A stretch of 5,930 bases of DNA from Methanobacteriota archaeon (GTDB lineage: Archaea > Thermoplasmatota > DTKX01 > GCA-020343715). Every line of letters starts with the position of its first letter. Within the stretch, counting starts at the first letter, position 1. Below the pieces are notes generated by a model, which ran no database searches, was not told the origin of the DNA, and was given only the letters and a program-made list of their open reading frames with translations. The DNA is taken from contig JAUVRF010000131.1 of assembly GCA_030597775.1 (NCBI GenBank), positions 1 to 5,930 on the forward strand. Direction: 5' to 3'. This document shows, piece by piece, positions 1 to 5,892 of this stretch. The translations under genes and the position numbers were made by a program.

Positions 1-3000
1 GCCTCGCACTCCGAACACCTGGCCAGGTCCGTCTCGAACTCGATGCCACACTTGGGGCACGCGGTGGAACTTGCGGCAATGAAGGCACCGCACTCGCCAC
101 ACTCGACGACCTCGCCGTAGTGCGTGCGGTACATCATCACCGCTCCCAGCGCGATGGCGAAGGCGATGACCGCGGCAATGATACCGACCATCACCCATCC
201 CCACGGGAACTCATCCACGACTATCACGTCCTCGGGGGGTTCGACGGCGTAGTCTATGATGATGGCGGACTCCTCCTCGGAGGATGAGTCCGTCGCGATG
301 ATCTCTATGGATATATTGTCCTGGGGCATCAGAGGTGCCTGCATGTTGATGGTGAACCTACCCTCCGAGTCGGTATGACCGCGACCGGGGGAAACGTGGC
401 TTCCCTCCACTGAGATCTCCGCCAGAGCGACGGGTTCATCGGTGTATATGTATCTCACGGAGCCCTGCACGGTGATCGCGTCGCCGACCCTGATGGGGTA
501 CTCCTGGATCCTCGCGCTGGTTATCTGGATCGTCTGGGGGGGCTTCACGACGATGTCCAAGAACCTGAAGGTGATGGGCTCGAAGGTGGGGTCGAAGGGC
601 CCGCCCGATATGGCGATGTACAGCTGGAAGGTCCCCAGCGCATCGGGCACGCGGATAGTGAGATTGGCCACGCCATCACTGTCCGGGATCACCGTCCAGT
701 TGAGGTCGTACCCCTCCCAGTCCTTTGCGGGCCGGTTCGGCGTGGGGTCGGGGGTCTCGAGCAGGTAGATCTTCACGACCCCTTCCTTCAGGGGCTCCCA
801 GATGTTGTTTATCCGGGCCGAGGTGTAGAAGGTCATCGTCATGGTGGTGTTCCTGATGACCGTCCAGTTGAACCGGGTCTTCACGGGGTCGAGCCCAGCG
901 GTCTGGTTGAGGAAGAGCAACACATCGTCCTCGTTGTAACCGCCGAACGTGTGGTTGTACACCTTGATCTCCAGGTCCTGGGACTCTCCCCGGTAATCGG
1001 TGTTGTAAAGGGTGTAGATGATGTCCTTCTCCAGGGGTGCGATGACCTCTTCGAATTCGGGATAGAAGACCCTGTCGCTCTTGAGGTTGACCTGGTAGGT
1101 CGGGGTGTACACGGGGTTCTCGCTGAACTGCGGCCCGTCGTACTTCAGCCAGAAGTACACCGAGCCCACGAAGTAGTCGCCAGTGCTGTCGGTCAGATTG
1201 GCCAGTATCTGGACGGTGAGGATCCCATCCGGTCCGGTGCGGCTCGAGTCCAGGTCCTCCTCGCCGATGGCAGGGAGGAGCCGCTCGTTGGTCTCCGTGG
1301 AGAACACCTCGAGCAGGGCCTTGGACCTTATCGACCCGGCACCATCAGTGACTATCACTGTGAGGGACCAGTACCTCTCGACCGTAGCTCCGTCGGAGCA
1401 GACGATGCCGGGCACGTCGACGCTGATGAGCGTGATGATGTCATCGTTGCCATTCTCGCTCCCGAAGTCATCCAGAGCCCGGTTGAAGGAGCAGTCCTTG
1501 GCCATCATGTCGTCGGATATCAGAGTGAGGTTGATCCCGCCGATCCACGTGCCCTCCAGTTTGGTCTGGGACGGCAAGGGTGAGCGACGCACCAGTATGT
1601 TCGTCTCCACCGCGTAGATGAATGCACCGCTGGTGGTCAACCGTTGGGTCTCTATGGTGATGTTGGACCCGGTCGCGAAGGAAGAGAAGAAGCTCAGGTT
1701 GGTGAGGAGGTCCAGGTCGTTGAGGAGGCCCCAACCGAAGTACTTGACCAGATCGCGAAGGGTTGCGACCCCCACGTTCTCGCCGATCTCGTAGTCCGCC
1801 GTCAGCTCGACGTTCACCAGCAAGACGTCGTTGGCCTTGATCAGCAGGTCCGCCGACTCGTGGACGTAGCCACCAGTGATGCTGACGGTGGAGGCTCCAA
1901 GGCGGGTATGGGACAAACGGAGGTTGGACCCGACGAACTCGATGGTGTTGCAGTCGGTGAATATGCCGCCCCACACGATGCTGTCTATCACCTGCAGCGT
2001 CGAGGCGCCCTCGGCGATGATGCGCACGTCGTACAAGGCCGAAGCAGCGGTCATATTGAGGGTACCGCCCTCCTCGAGGAATATCTTGAAGGGGTAATCG
2101 CTCCACATGGTGGCGTTTATGAGCTTGAGGGTGCCGTGGTCGCCCTTGATGAGCACGAACCACTGGTAGGGGTACTCCTGTTCCAGGCTGAAGGTGGTGT
2201 CCCTGAGGGTCAGGGCACCATTGTCGATGATTATGTTCTTGTCCATGGCCGACTCGAGGCCTCTGATCTCGCGGTCATCTTCGATCAGGAGGTGCCTGCC
2301 GTAACCGGAGTAGGGGTTCGGTGGCATCTCGATGGTGACGTTCATCGTGTTGCTGTCGAAGTCCATCTGGGGGTACTTGTTGTGGGCGACCCTGACATCC
2401 TCGGAGGTCCTCCCGTGGGCGGAGGCCCTGATGCGGAGGTTGCCAACGTAGGGCTTCAGGGCGGACGTGATGTAGTCGGTCTTGACAGCCAGCTTGACAT
2501 TCCCCATCTCGTCGGTGATGCCGCTGGTGATGATCAGATCGTCGAAGTAGTCCAGGACGGTCACCTGGGCATCGGGGACGACCTCGCCGAACCAGTCCCT
2601 GACCTCGATGGCCAGGTATCGGTTGACGTTGATCAAGGAGGTCCGGTCCTCTGCGGCGAGGATCTGGCCGGTCCAGAAGTGGTTGTCCTCGTCTATGACA
2701 TAGACGGTCGACCCGGCCGAGACGTTGAGCAGGTCGACGACGGCGCCGTTCGCGGCGACGAGTGCCGCGGGCAGACCCTCGGTCTCCCGGGTCTCGGGGT
2801 TGTGGAACTCCAGTTGTGGATAGGCGTCCTGTGCCTTCTCGTAGGTCTCGTAATCACGGGTGACGGTAATCTCGGTGTCGGTGAACGAAGCGGTCCTGCC
2901 ATCGACCCTGATGGTCTCGCCCACGTCGATGTAGGAGGTTGCCACGTTCACGATCGTGGAGGACAGGACCAGCCTGTCTGCGGTGATCCTCGAGCCATTG

Positions 3001-4190
3001 GTGATGGTGAGGAAGCCGCCGTTCATCTCGATGGATGGCGCGTCTATCACGCTGCCATCGATGGTGACGTGGCAATCGCCCGTGGCGATTATCCTGACGT
3101 TGGACACTGCGCCGACGAGTTCAAGCTCGGCATGGTCCATCATCCGGATGGTGTAGTTGAGCGCGGAGTTGAGGATCCCGCCCCTGATGACCAGCCTGCC
3201 ACTATCCATCAGCTCGATGTCGTACTGCTCGTCGAAGTCCTGAAAGACGGTGGCATTCCCGGTCTCGGTGATGGTGAGCGTGGTGGAGCTCTTCACGGTG
3301 ATGAAGAACTGTATCTTGTAAGGGGAGGTTATGGTCTCGTCCTTACCATCGAACACACGGTCCTCGAGGGTGTGGACCTTGATGGTGATGGATGCCATGT
3401 TGTTGTAGAGCTCGGTCTCAGTTGGCTCGACGCCCCAAACGTAGACGAACATGGTCCTCCTGCCGGAGAAACCCGTGGTGTTCCAGACGATGGGGACGGT
3501 GGTCTGGCCCTGGCCGGGGATGGTGATGTCCGTCAAGGTGGCGATCAACTCGCCGCCGCCACCCACGCGGCCCTCCCAGAGGGATACGTTGCATGCAGAG
3601 ACATCGGCGGTGCCGGAGTTGTGGACGACCGCCCTGATGGTCACGTCGTCGCCGTCGATAACGTAGCCCGGGTCGGGGGCGGTGAAGGTGATGTCGCCGG
3701 AATAGATGTACACGTCGGGTCGGGAATCCACGACGACCGGGATGGAGACGTTGTTGTTGCTCCAGTCCATGTCCTGCTTGGCCGAACTCGGTCCGTACCA
3801 GGCGCGGAGGGTGAGGTTGTAGGAGCCAGGCACCTGGGGTGTCCAGTCGAGGGTCACATTTTCGAAATCGCCGATATCCATCGTCACGAGGTACTTGTCC
3901 GCCACGATCGCACCGTGGTCGTAGAGGGACAGGTTGAACCCGAAGGCGTTCTGCTCTCCTATGTTCCAGACCACGAAGTTCACGGAGGCGGGCACGCCCT
4001 CCACCAGGGGTTCGGGTCCGACGGGCACGTCCATCGGATCGATGGACAGGTCGGGGGCAGGAGCGGCCCCCACGATGGGCATGAGCACTGACAGGACCAT
4101 TATAAGGGCCACAGATACGGTGAGACCACCGATACTGATAGACCTGAAGATGCCCGTCGATGTCTGACCAACGAAGTTACCGGTGTGCAT
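1..4190 (-). CDS. Giant secreted, membrane-anchored CARDB/beta-helix surface protein with cytosolic zinc ribbon (3' end beyond window)
   Basis: Reading the minus strand from ATG at 4190 gives 1,396 complete codons with no stop. Residues 1-43 form a signal peptide: a polar start with R16, a hydrophobic core at about 20-40, then GAAPAP. Residues 46-154 and 158-272 are two CARDB-like beta-sandwich repeats, each opening with a PD motif and closing with an NN motif. Residues about 290-450 and 645-905 show short alternating-hydrophobic rungs (GRLVIRGG, AELELVG, GALTLRD, GTLKLIN) typical of right-handed beta-helices. Residues about 523-575 and 938-1010 resemble carboxypeptidase-regulatory folds, and 1217-1318 is another such domain (GHTDSEGRFTI). 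One transmembrane helix spans W1330-M1353, followed by R1355 and H1357, so the tail should be cytosolic. C1364/C1367 and C1378/C1381 form a zinc ribbon; C1392/C1395 begin a second. More than 20 N-glycosylation sequons lie in the ectodomain. The start is the first ATG after an in-frame stop at 4271 and has a GGTG site 7 nt upstream. Likely an adhesin or envelope protein; its ligand is unknown. The frame and topology are certain, the domain names moderately so. Confidence 0.9.
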   Translation of the reverse strand, partial: MHTGNFVGQTSTGIFRSISIGGLTVSVALIMVLSVLMPIVGAAPAPDLSIDPMDVPVGPEPLVEGVPASVNFVVWNIGEQNAFGFNLSLYDHGAIVADKYLVTMDIGDFENVTLDWTPQVPGSYNLTLRAWYGPSSAKQDMDWSNNNVSIPVVVDSRPDVYIYSGDITFTAPDPGYVIDGDDVTIRAVVHNSGTADVSACNVSLWEGRVGGGGELIATLTDITIPGQGQTTVPIVWNTTGFSGRRTMFVYVWGVEPTETELYNNMASITIKVHTLEDRVFDGKDETITSPYKIQFFITVKSSTTLTITETGNATVFQDFDEQYDIELMDSGRLVIRGGILNSALNYTIRMMDHAELELVGAVSNVRIIATGDCHVTIDGSVIDAPSIEMNGGFLTITNGSRITADRLVLSSTIVNVATSYIDVGETIRVDGRTASFTDTEITVTRDYETYEKAQDAYPQLEFHNPETRETEGLPAALVAANGAVVDLLNVSAGSTVYVIDEDNHFWTGQILAAEDRTSLINVNRYLAIEVRDWFGEVVPDAQVTVLDYFDDLIITSGITDEMGNVKLAVKTDYITSALKPYVGNLRIRASAHGRTSEDVRVAHNKYPQMDFDSNTMNVTIEMPPNPYSGYGRHLLIEDDREIRGLESAMDKNIIIDNGALTLRDTTFSLEQEYPYQWFVLIKGDHGTLKLINATMWSDYPFKIFLEEGGTLNMTAASALYDVRIIAEGASTLQVIDSIVWGGIFTDCNTIEFVGSNLRLSHTRLGASTVSITGGYVHESADLLIKANDVLLVNVELTADYEIGENVGVATLRDLVKYFGWGLLNDLDLLTNLSFFSSFATGSNITIETQRLTTSGAFIYAVETNILVRRSPLPSQTKLEGTWIGGINLTLISDDMMAKDCSFNRALDDFGSENGNDDIITLISVDVPGIVCSDGATVERYWSLTVIVTDGAGSIRSKALLEVFSTETNERLLPAIGEEDLDSSRTGPDGILTVQILANLTDSTGDYFVGSVYFWLKYDGPQFSENPVYTPTYQVNLKSDRVFYPEFEEVIAPLEKDIIYTLYNTDYRGESQDLEIKVYNHTFGGYNEDDVLLFLNQTAGLDPVKTRFNWTVIRNTTMTMTFYTSARINNIWEPLKEGVVKIYLLETPDPTPNRPAKDWEGYDLNWTVIPDSDGVANLTIRVPDALGTFQLYIAISGGPFDPTFEPITFRFLDIVVKPPQTIQITSARIQEYPIRVGDAITVQGSVRYIYTDEPVALAEISVEGSHVSPGRGHTDSEGRFTINMQAPLMPQDNISIEIIATDSSSEEESAIIIDYAVEPPEDVIVVDEFPWGWVMVGIIAAVIAFAIALGAVMMYRTHYGEVVECGECGAFIAASSTACPKCGIEFETDLARCSECE

Positions 4191-4197
4191 GACCTCA

Positions 4198-4201
4198 CAC
4201 C
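4198..4201 (-). promoter_or_regulatory. Shine-Dalgarno site of the surface protein gene
   Basis: GGTG on the minus strand lies 7 nt before the ATG at 4190, within the longer match GGTGTGAGG. GGTG is the core of the archaeal Shine-Dalgarno sequence. A second match, GAGGT, is only 1 nt from the ATG and is too close to be the main site. No other in-frame ATG exists between the upstream stop at 4271 and 4190, so the site supports this start. Confidence 0.55.
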
Positions 4202-4208
4202 CAAGAGT

Positions 4209-4246
4209 GCTCCCGGAACTCTTACAGAGGACCCCCTGACGGGAGC
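4209..4246 (-). other. Nested stem-loop in the leader of the surface protein mRNA
   Basis: GCTCCCG (plus strand 4209-4215) pairs perfectly with CGGGAGC (4240-4246). Inside it, CTCT (4219-4222) pairs with AGAG (4226-4229) around a 3-nt loop. Given the TATA box at 4281-4288, transcription should begin near 4258, so this structure would lie in the roughly 70-nt 5' leader, ending about 8 nt before the Shine-Dalgarno core. It could affect mRNA stability or translation. The pairing is seen directly; the role is inference, and a 7-bp GC-rich repeat can also arise by chance. Confidence 0.35.
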
Positions 4247-4280
4247 CCCCAGACTTCTTTTCATAGCATTAGCCAAGCTC

Positions 4281-4288
4281 TATAAATA
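4281..4288 (-). promoter_or_regulatory. TATA box of the surface protein gene
   Basis: TATTTATA on the minus strand (TATAAATA on the plus strand) sits in an AT-rich island, preceded on the minus strand by the A-rich AACCAAAAGT, where a TFB recognition element would be. Archaeal initiation about 26 nt downstream of the box centre would start the transcript near 4258. The box lies within a near-symmetric CTATAAATAG (4280-4289), so it could also fire on the plus strand with a start near 4312, although I see no convincing gene there. Confidence 0.6.
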
Positions 4289-4305
4289 GGTGACTTTTGG
4301 TTTCT

Positions 4306-4326
4306 CAGCAGAGATAATCTCTACTG
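4306..4326. promoter_or_regulatory. Near-perfect 21-bp palindrome, candidate operator
   Basis: The core AGAGATAATCTCT (4310-4322) is a perfect 13-bp palindrome around a central A at 4316. Extending outward, 4309/4323 mismatch and then three more pairs follow (CAG at 4306-4308 with CTG at 4324-4326), giving arms of 10 with 9 matched. It lies about 18 bp upstream of the TATA box for the minus-strand gene, where an activator or repressor dimer could contact the TBP/TFB complex. The same position would overlap the start site of any plus-strand transcript from that box. The palindrome is direct observation; operator function is inferred. Confidence 0.5.
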
Positions 4327-4382
4327 GCTACCCTGATTTTGCGCCTATTTCGACCCCTCCCTTCGACCTTTGCCCACGTGAC

Positions 4383-4401
4383 CACGGCCCCTAGGGCCGT
4401 G
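4383..4401. repeat. Perfect GC-rich inverted repeat (8-bp arms, 3-bp centre)
   Basis: CACGGCCC (4383-4390) and GGGCCGTG (4394-4401) are exact reverse complements separated by CTA. A smaller potential hairpin follows directly, GTCG (4401-4404) with CGAC (4411-4414), and a CACGTG palindrome precedes it (4375-4380). No T-rich tract follows on either strand, so a terminator is not well supported. It lies about 80 bp upstream of the ftsZ TATA-like box. It may be a protein-binding site or part of an unannotated RNA. Confidence 0.45.
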
Positions 4402-4472
4402 TCGAGGAAACGACCTACGGAACATACCATACTTCGTACTAGCCAGGAGGTCCAGCTTCTCCGTATCGTCAC

Positions 4473-4487
4473 CGAAGGGTTAATATT
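4473..4487 (+). promoter_or_regulatory. Probable ftsZ promoter (BRE plus TATA-like box)
   Basis: TTAATATT (4480-4487) is the only AT-rich box close upstream of ftsZ, preceded by the purine-rich CGAAGGG (4473-4479) in the position of a TFB recognition element. Initiation should fall near 4508-4513, giving a leader of about 25-30 nt before the ATG at 4538. This placement argues against the longer frame starting at TTG 4499, which would lie upstream of the transcript start. The box is a weak TATA match, hence moderate confidence. Confidence 0.45.
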
Positions 4488-4530
4488 CGCGTACGGCCTT
4501 GCCAAAATCAGTCGATGGGCGCGGATGCGC

Positions 4531-4539
4531 GGTGGTGAT
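4531..4539 (+). promoter_or_regulatory. Shine-Dalgarno-like GGTGGTGAT at the ftsZ start
   Basis: GGTGGTGAT matches the archaeal consensus GGAGGTGAT at 8 of 9 positions, but its 3' end overlaps the ATG at 4538. Read with the first GGTG (4531-4534), it serves ATG 4538 at 3-nt spacing. Read with the full match, it would best serve the in-frame TTG at 4544, with 4 nt between. The site therefore leaves the exact start uncertain by two codons. Confidence 0.45.
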
Positions 4540-5734
4540 GCACTTGAAATCGATTATAAGCGATGCTTTAGACAGAGCGCAGGAGGAAGAGCGGCTCAAG
4601 AACTCCGTGGAGTATCCCACGGACCCCTCCATTTCCCAAGATGACGCGGAACTGGAGAAGATACTGGAGTCGCTGCGGGTCAACATCAAGATCTTCGGAT
4701 GTGGCGGCGGTGGGTCCAACACCGTCAACCGGTTGGTCGAGGGCGGCATCTCGGGTGCCGAGCTGTTCGCCCTGAACACCGCTGCCGCCCATCTGCTCAA
4801 CGTTCACGCCCCCCACAAGCTCCTCATCGGGCGCCGATGCACCAGAGGCCTTGGGGCGGGTGCCGAACCCCACATCGGGGAGGAAGCCGCCAAGGAGGCC
4901 GAGGACGAGCTACGAAAGCACATCTCCGGGGCAGACATCGTCTTCGTCACCTGCGGTCTTGGCGGCGGCACCGGCACCGGTGCCGCACCCTTCGTAGCAA
5001 AGCTGGCACGGGACGCGGGCGCCCTGGTGCTGGCCGTGGTCACCATGCCGTTCTCGGTGGAGGGCCGCAACCGCACCGACAACGCCGAGTGGGGCCTCAA
5101 TCTGCTCACCAAGTTCGCCGACACCGTCCTACTTGTGCCCAACGACAAGCTGCTGGAGATAGCTCCCAAGCTGCCCCTTGACAAGGCATTCAAGGTGGCC
5201 GACGAGGTGTTGATGCGTTCCATCAAGGGCATCACCGAGATCATCACCAAACCCGGCCTGGTCAACCTTGACTTCAACGACCTCAAGACCATCATGGGCT
5301 CCGGCGGCCTGGCGATGGTCGGCATCGGAGTGTCCGACGATCCCGAGGACAAGGCCAAGACTGCCGTGGAGGCCGCCTTGAACTCCCCGTTGCTGGACGT
5401 GGACACCTCGGGCGCCACCGGCGCGCTGATCAGCGTGGTGGGTGGCTCCGACATGTCCGTCTCCGACGCGGAGAAGGTTGTGCAGATCACCTCCGAGCAC
5501 ATCAATCCCGGCGCCCGTATCATATGGGGCGCCTCGGTGGACCCGACCCTCGAGCGGGAACTTCGGGTGATGCTCGTCATCACCGGCGTCAAGTCCCGGC
5601 TCCTCGAGGAGCACCTGGAGCACGGCACCCCAGCGGGGGGTGCGACGGTGCCAAGGTACAAGCAGGTGCAGCGGCGGGCGGACAGCGGTTACGGCGCCTC
5701 CGACAGCGATATCGGACTGGACTTCATCCGTTAG
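4538..5734 (+). CDS. ftsZ: Cell division protein FtsZ (tubulin-like GTPase)
   Basis: FtsZ polymerises with GTP into the cytoplasmic division ring. From ATG 4538 the protein has 398 residues, normal for archaeal FtsZ. Visible landmarks are the T1 nucleotide loop GCGGGGSNT (54-62), the T3 region RGLGAGAEP (103-111), the tubulin/FtsZ signature GLGGGTGTG (140-148), VVTMPFSVEGR (167-177), and the T7 catalytic loop NLDFND (243-248) with D245 and D248 intact. The C-terminal half holds SPLLDVD (283-289), GATGALI (292-298) and ARIIWGASVD (326-335). A short linker leads to the terminal DIGLDFIR, a likely docking peptide for a membrane anchor such as SepF (inferred). The N-terminal segment MHLKSIISDALDRAQEEE is a typical archaeal acidic helix. 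The start could instead be TTG 4544 (giving MKSIISDAL); TTG 4499 is less likely because it precedes the predicted transcript start. One oddity is the T2 loop, which reads NTAAAHL (80-86) where NTDAQ is usual. I do not decide between the FtsZ1 and FtsZ2 subfamilies. Identity is very secure. Confidence 0.97.
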   Translation: MHLKSIISDALDRAQEEERLKNSVEYPTDPSISQDDAELEKILESLRVNIKIFGCGGGGSNTVNRLVEGGISGAELFALNTAAAHLLNVHAPHKLLIGRRCTRGLGAGAEPHIGEEAAKEAEDELRKHISGADIVFVTCGLGGGTGTGAAPFVAKLARDAGALVLAVVTMPFSVEGRNRTDNAEWGLNLLTKFADTVLLVPNDKLLEIAPKLPLDKAFKVADEVLMRSIKGITEIITKPGLVNLDFNDLKTIMGSGGLAMVGIGVSDDPEDKAKTAVEAALNSPLLDVDTSGATGALISVVGGSDMSVSDAEKVVQITSEHINPGARIIWGASVDPTLERELRVMLVITGVKSRLLEEHLEHGTPAGGATVPRYKQVQRRADSGYGASDSDIGLDFIR

Positions 5735-5764
5735 AGGAACGCCCATCCACCGCCCCCTTCAAGA

Positions 5765-5782
5765 CTCGCCTAGCAGGGCGAG
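5765..5782 (+). terminator. Small hairpin 31 nt after the ftsZ stop
   Basis: CTCGCC (5765-5770) and GGCGAG (5777-5782) form a perfect 6-bp stem with a 6-nt loop. It lies where ftsZ transcription should end, but no T-rich tract follows. Archaeal termination usually depends on T-runs, so this is only a possible 3'-end structure. Confidence 0.25.
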
Positions 5783-5813
5783 GCCAGAGCGAGCTAGCCG
5801 CATGGGTTTGACA

Positions 5814-5828
5814 CCCAAATCTATAAAT
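5814..5828 (+). promoter_or_regulatory. Archaeal promoter (BRE plus TATA box) for a downstream gene
   Basis: TATAAAT (5822-5828), preceded by CCCAAATC, is the best archaeal promoter match in the window: an A-rich TFB element directly before the TATA box. Initiation is expected near 5850. It implies that the gene to the right has its own promoter rather than being transcribed only from that of ftsZ. Confidence 0.5.
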
Positions 5829-5855
5829 TCGCCGAAGCGATATAGTGGCTTGTTC

Positions 5856-5866
5856 CTATTAAATAG
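5856..5866 (+). promoter_or_regulatory. AT-rich 11-bp palindrome, possible second TATA box or operator
   Basis: CTATTAAATAG is a perfect palindrome with 5-bp arms around a central A. It lies about 10 bp after the start site predicted from the 5822 box. It could be a second TATA box, starting transcripts near 5887, or a small operator. AT-rich palindromes of this length arise easily by chance. Confidence 0.25.
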
Positions 5867-5879
5867 AATGCCATCTATG

Positions 5880-5885
5880 AGGAGG
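5880..5885 (+). promoter_or_regulatory. Strong Shine-Dalgarno AGGAGG
   Basis: AGGAGG followed by GAG is a full match to the core anti-Shine-Dalgarno complement and is the strongest in the window. No ATG, GTG or TTG lies at usable spacing downstream. ATC at 5893, 7 nt after the site, is the codon at the expected distance. Confidence 0.4.
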
Positions 5886-5892
5886 GAGCCAC

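Larger units (their letters stand above)
4191..4537. other. Divergent intergenic region between the surface protein gene and ftsZ
   Basis: About 350 bp separates the two divergent start codons. It holds the leader and promoter of the minus-strand gene, the 21-bp palindrome, a GC-rich inverted repeat and the ftsZ promoter. Two open frames cross it (plus 4339-4644 and minus 4305-4505). Neither resembles a protein I recognise, the plus one overlaps ftsZ in another frame, and neither has a good ribosome site, so I do not call genes. Between about 4327 and 4470 I see no other supported element apart from the inverted repeat; a small non-coding RNA cannot be excluded. Confidence 0.6.
5735..5892. 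other. Intergenic region downstream of ftsZ
   Basis: The stretch after the ftsZ stop contains a 6-bp hairpin at 5765-5782, a weaker TGGGT/ACCCA hairpin at 5803-5817, then AT-rich promoter-like sequence at 5819-5866. A 13-codon frame from ATG 5868 ends at TAG 5907-5909 and lacks a ribosome site, so it is not called. The 5803-5817 hairpin has a 7-nt loop faintly like a tRNA T-arm, but no acceptor or anticodon arms could be found on either strand. Confidence 0.5.

Noticed and set aside
951..1583. Plus-strand open frame of 210 codons
   Set aside because: Antisense to the surface protein gene, with the same Val/Asp/Gly-rich shadow composition and no domain.
1644..4091. Plus-strand open frame of 815 codons, the longest complete frame in the window
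   Set aside because: Its translation is monotonous (rich in Val, Asp, Gly and His) with no recognisable domain. It lies wholly antisense to a frame with a signal peptide, CARDB domains, a membrane helix and a zinc ribbon. It is the shadow produced by G/C-ending codons on the minus strand.
4270..4330. TAGCCA (4270-4275) and TGGCTA (4325-4330) as a wide inverted repeat around the TATA box and palindrome
   Set aside because: Only 6 bp with a 49-bp gap; expected by chance at this scale.
4305..4505. Minus-strand open frame of 66 codons in the divergent region
   Set aside because: Non-ATG start, no Shine-Dalgarno site, Arg-rich translation without a recognisable family, and it crosses the palindrome and the inverted repeat.
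4339..4644. Plus-strand open frame of 101 codons across the intergenic region into ftsZ
   Set aside because: Overlaps the start of ftsZ in another frame, has no ribosome site and no recognisable protein features.
4804..5661. Minus-strand open frame of 285 codons opposite ftsZ
   Set aside because: Ser/Pro/Arg-rich low-complexity translation, antisense to a fully conserved FtsZ; a shadow.
5765..5820. Possible tRNA downstream of ftsZ, because of a 7-nt loop hairpin TGGG/CCCA
   Set aside because: The loop departs from TTCRA, and no matching acceptor stem, D-arm or anticodon arm was found on either strand.
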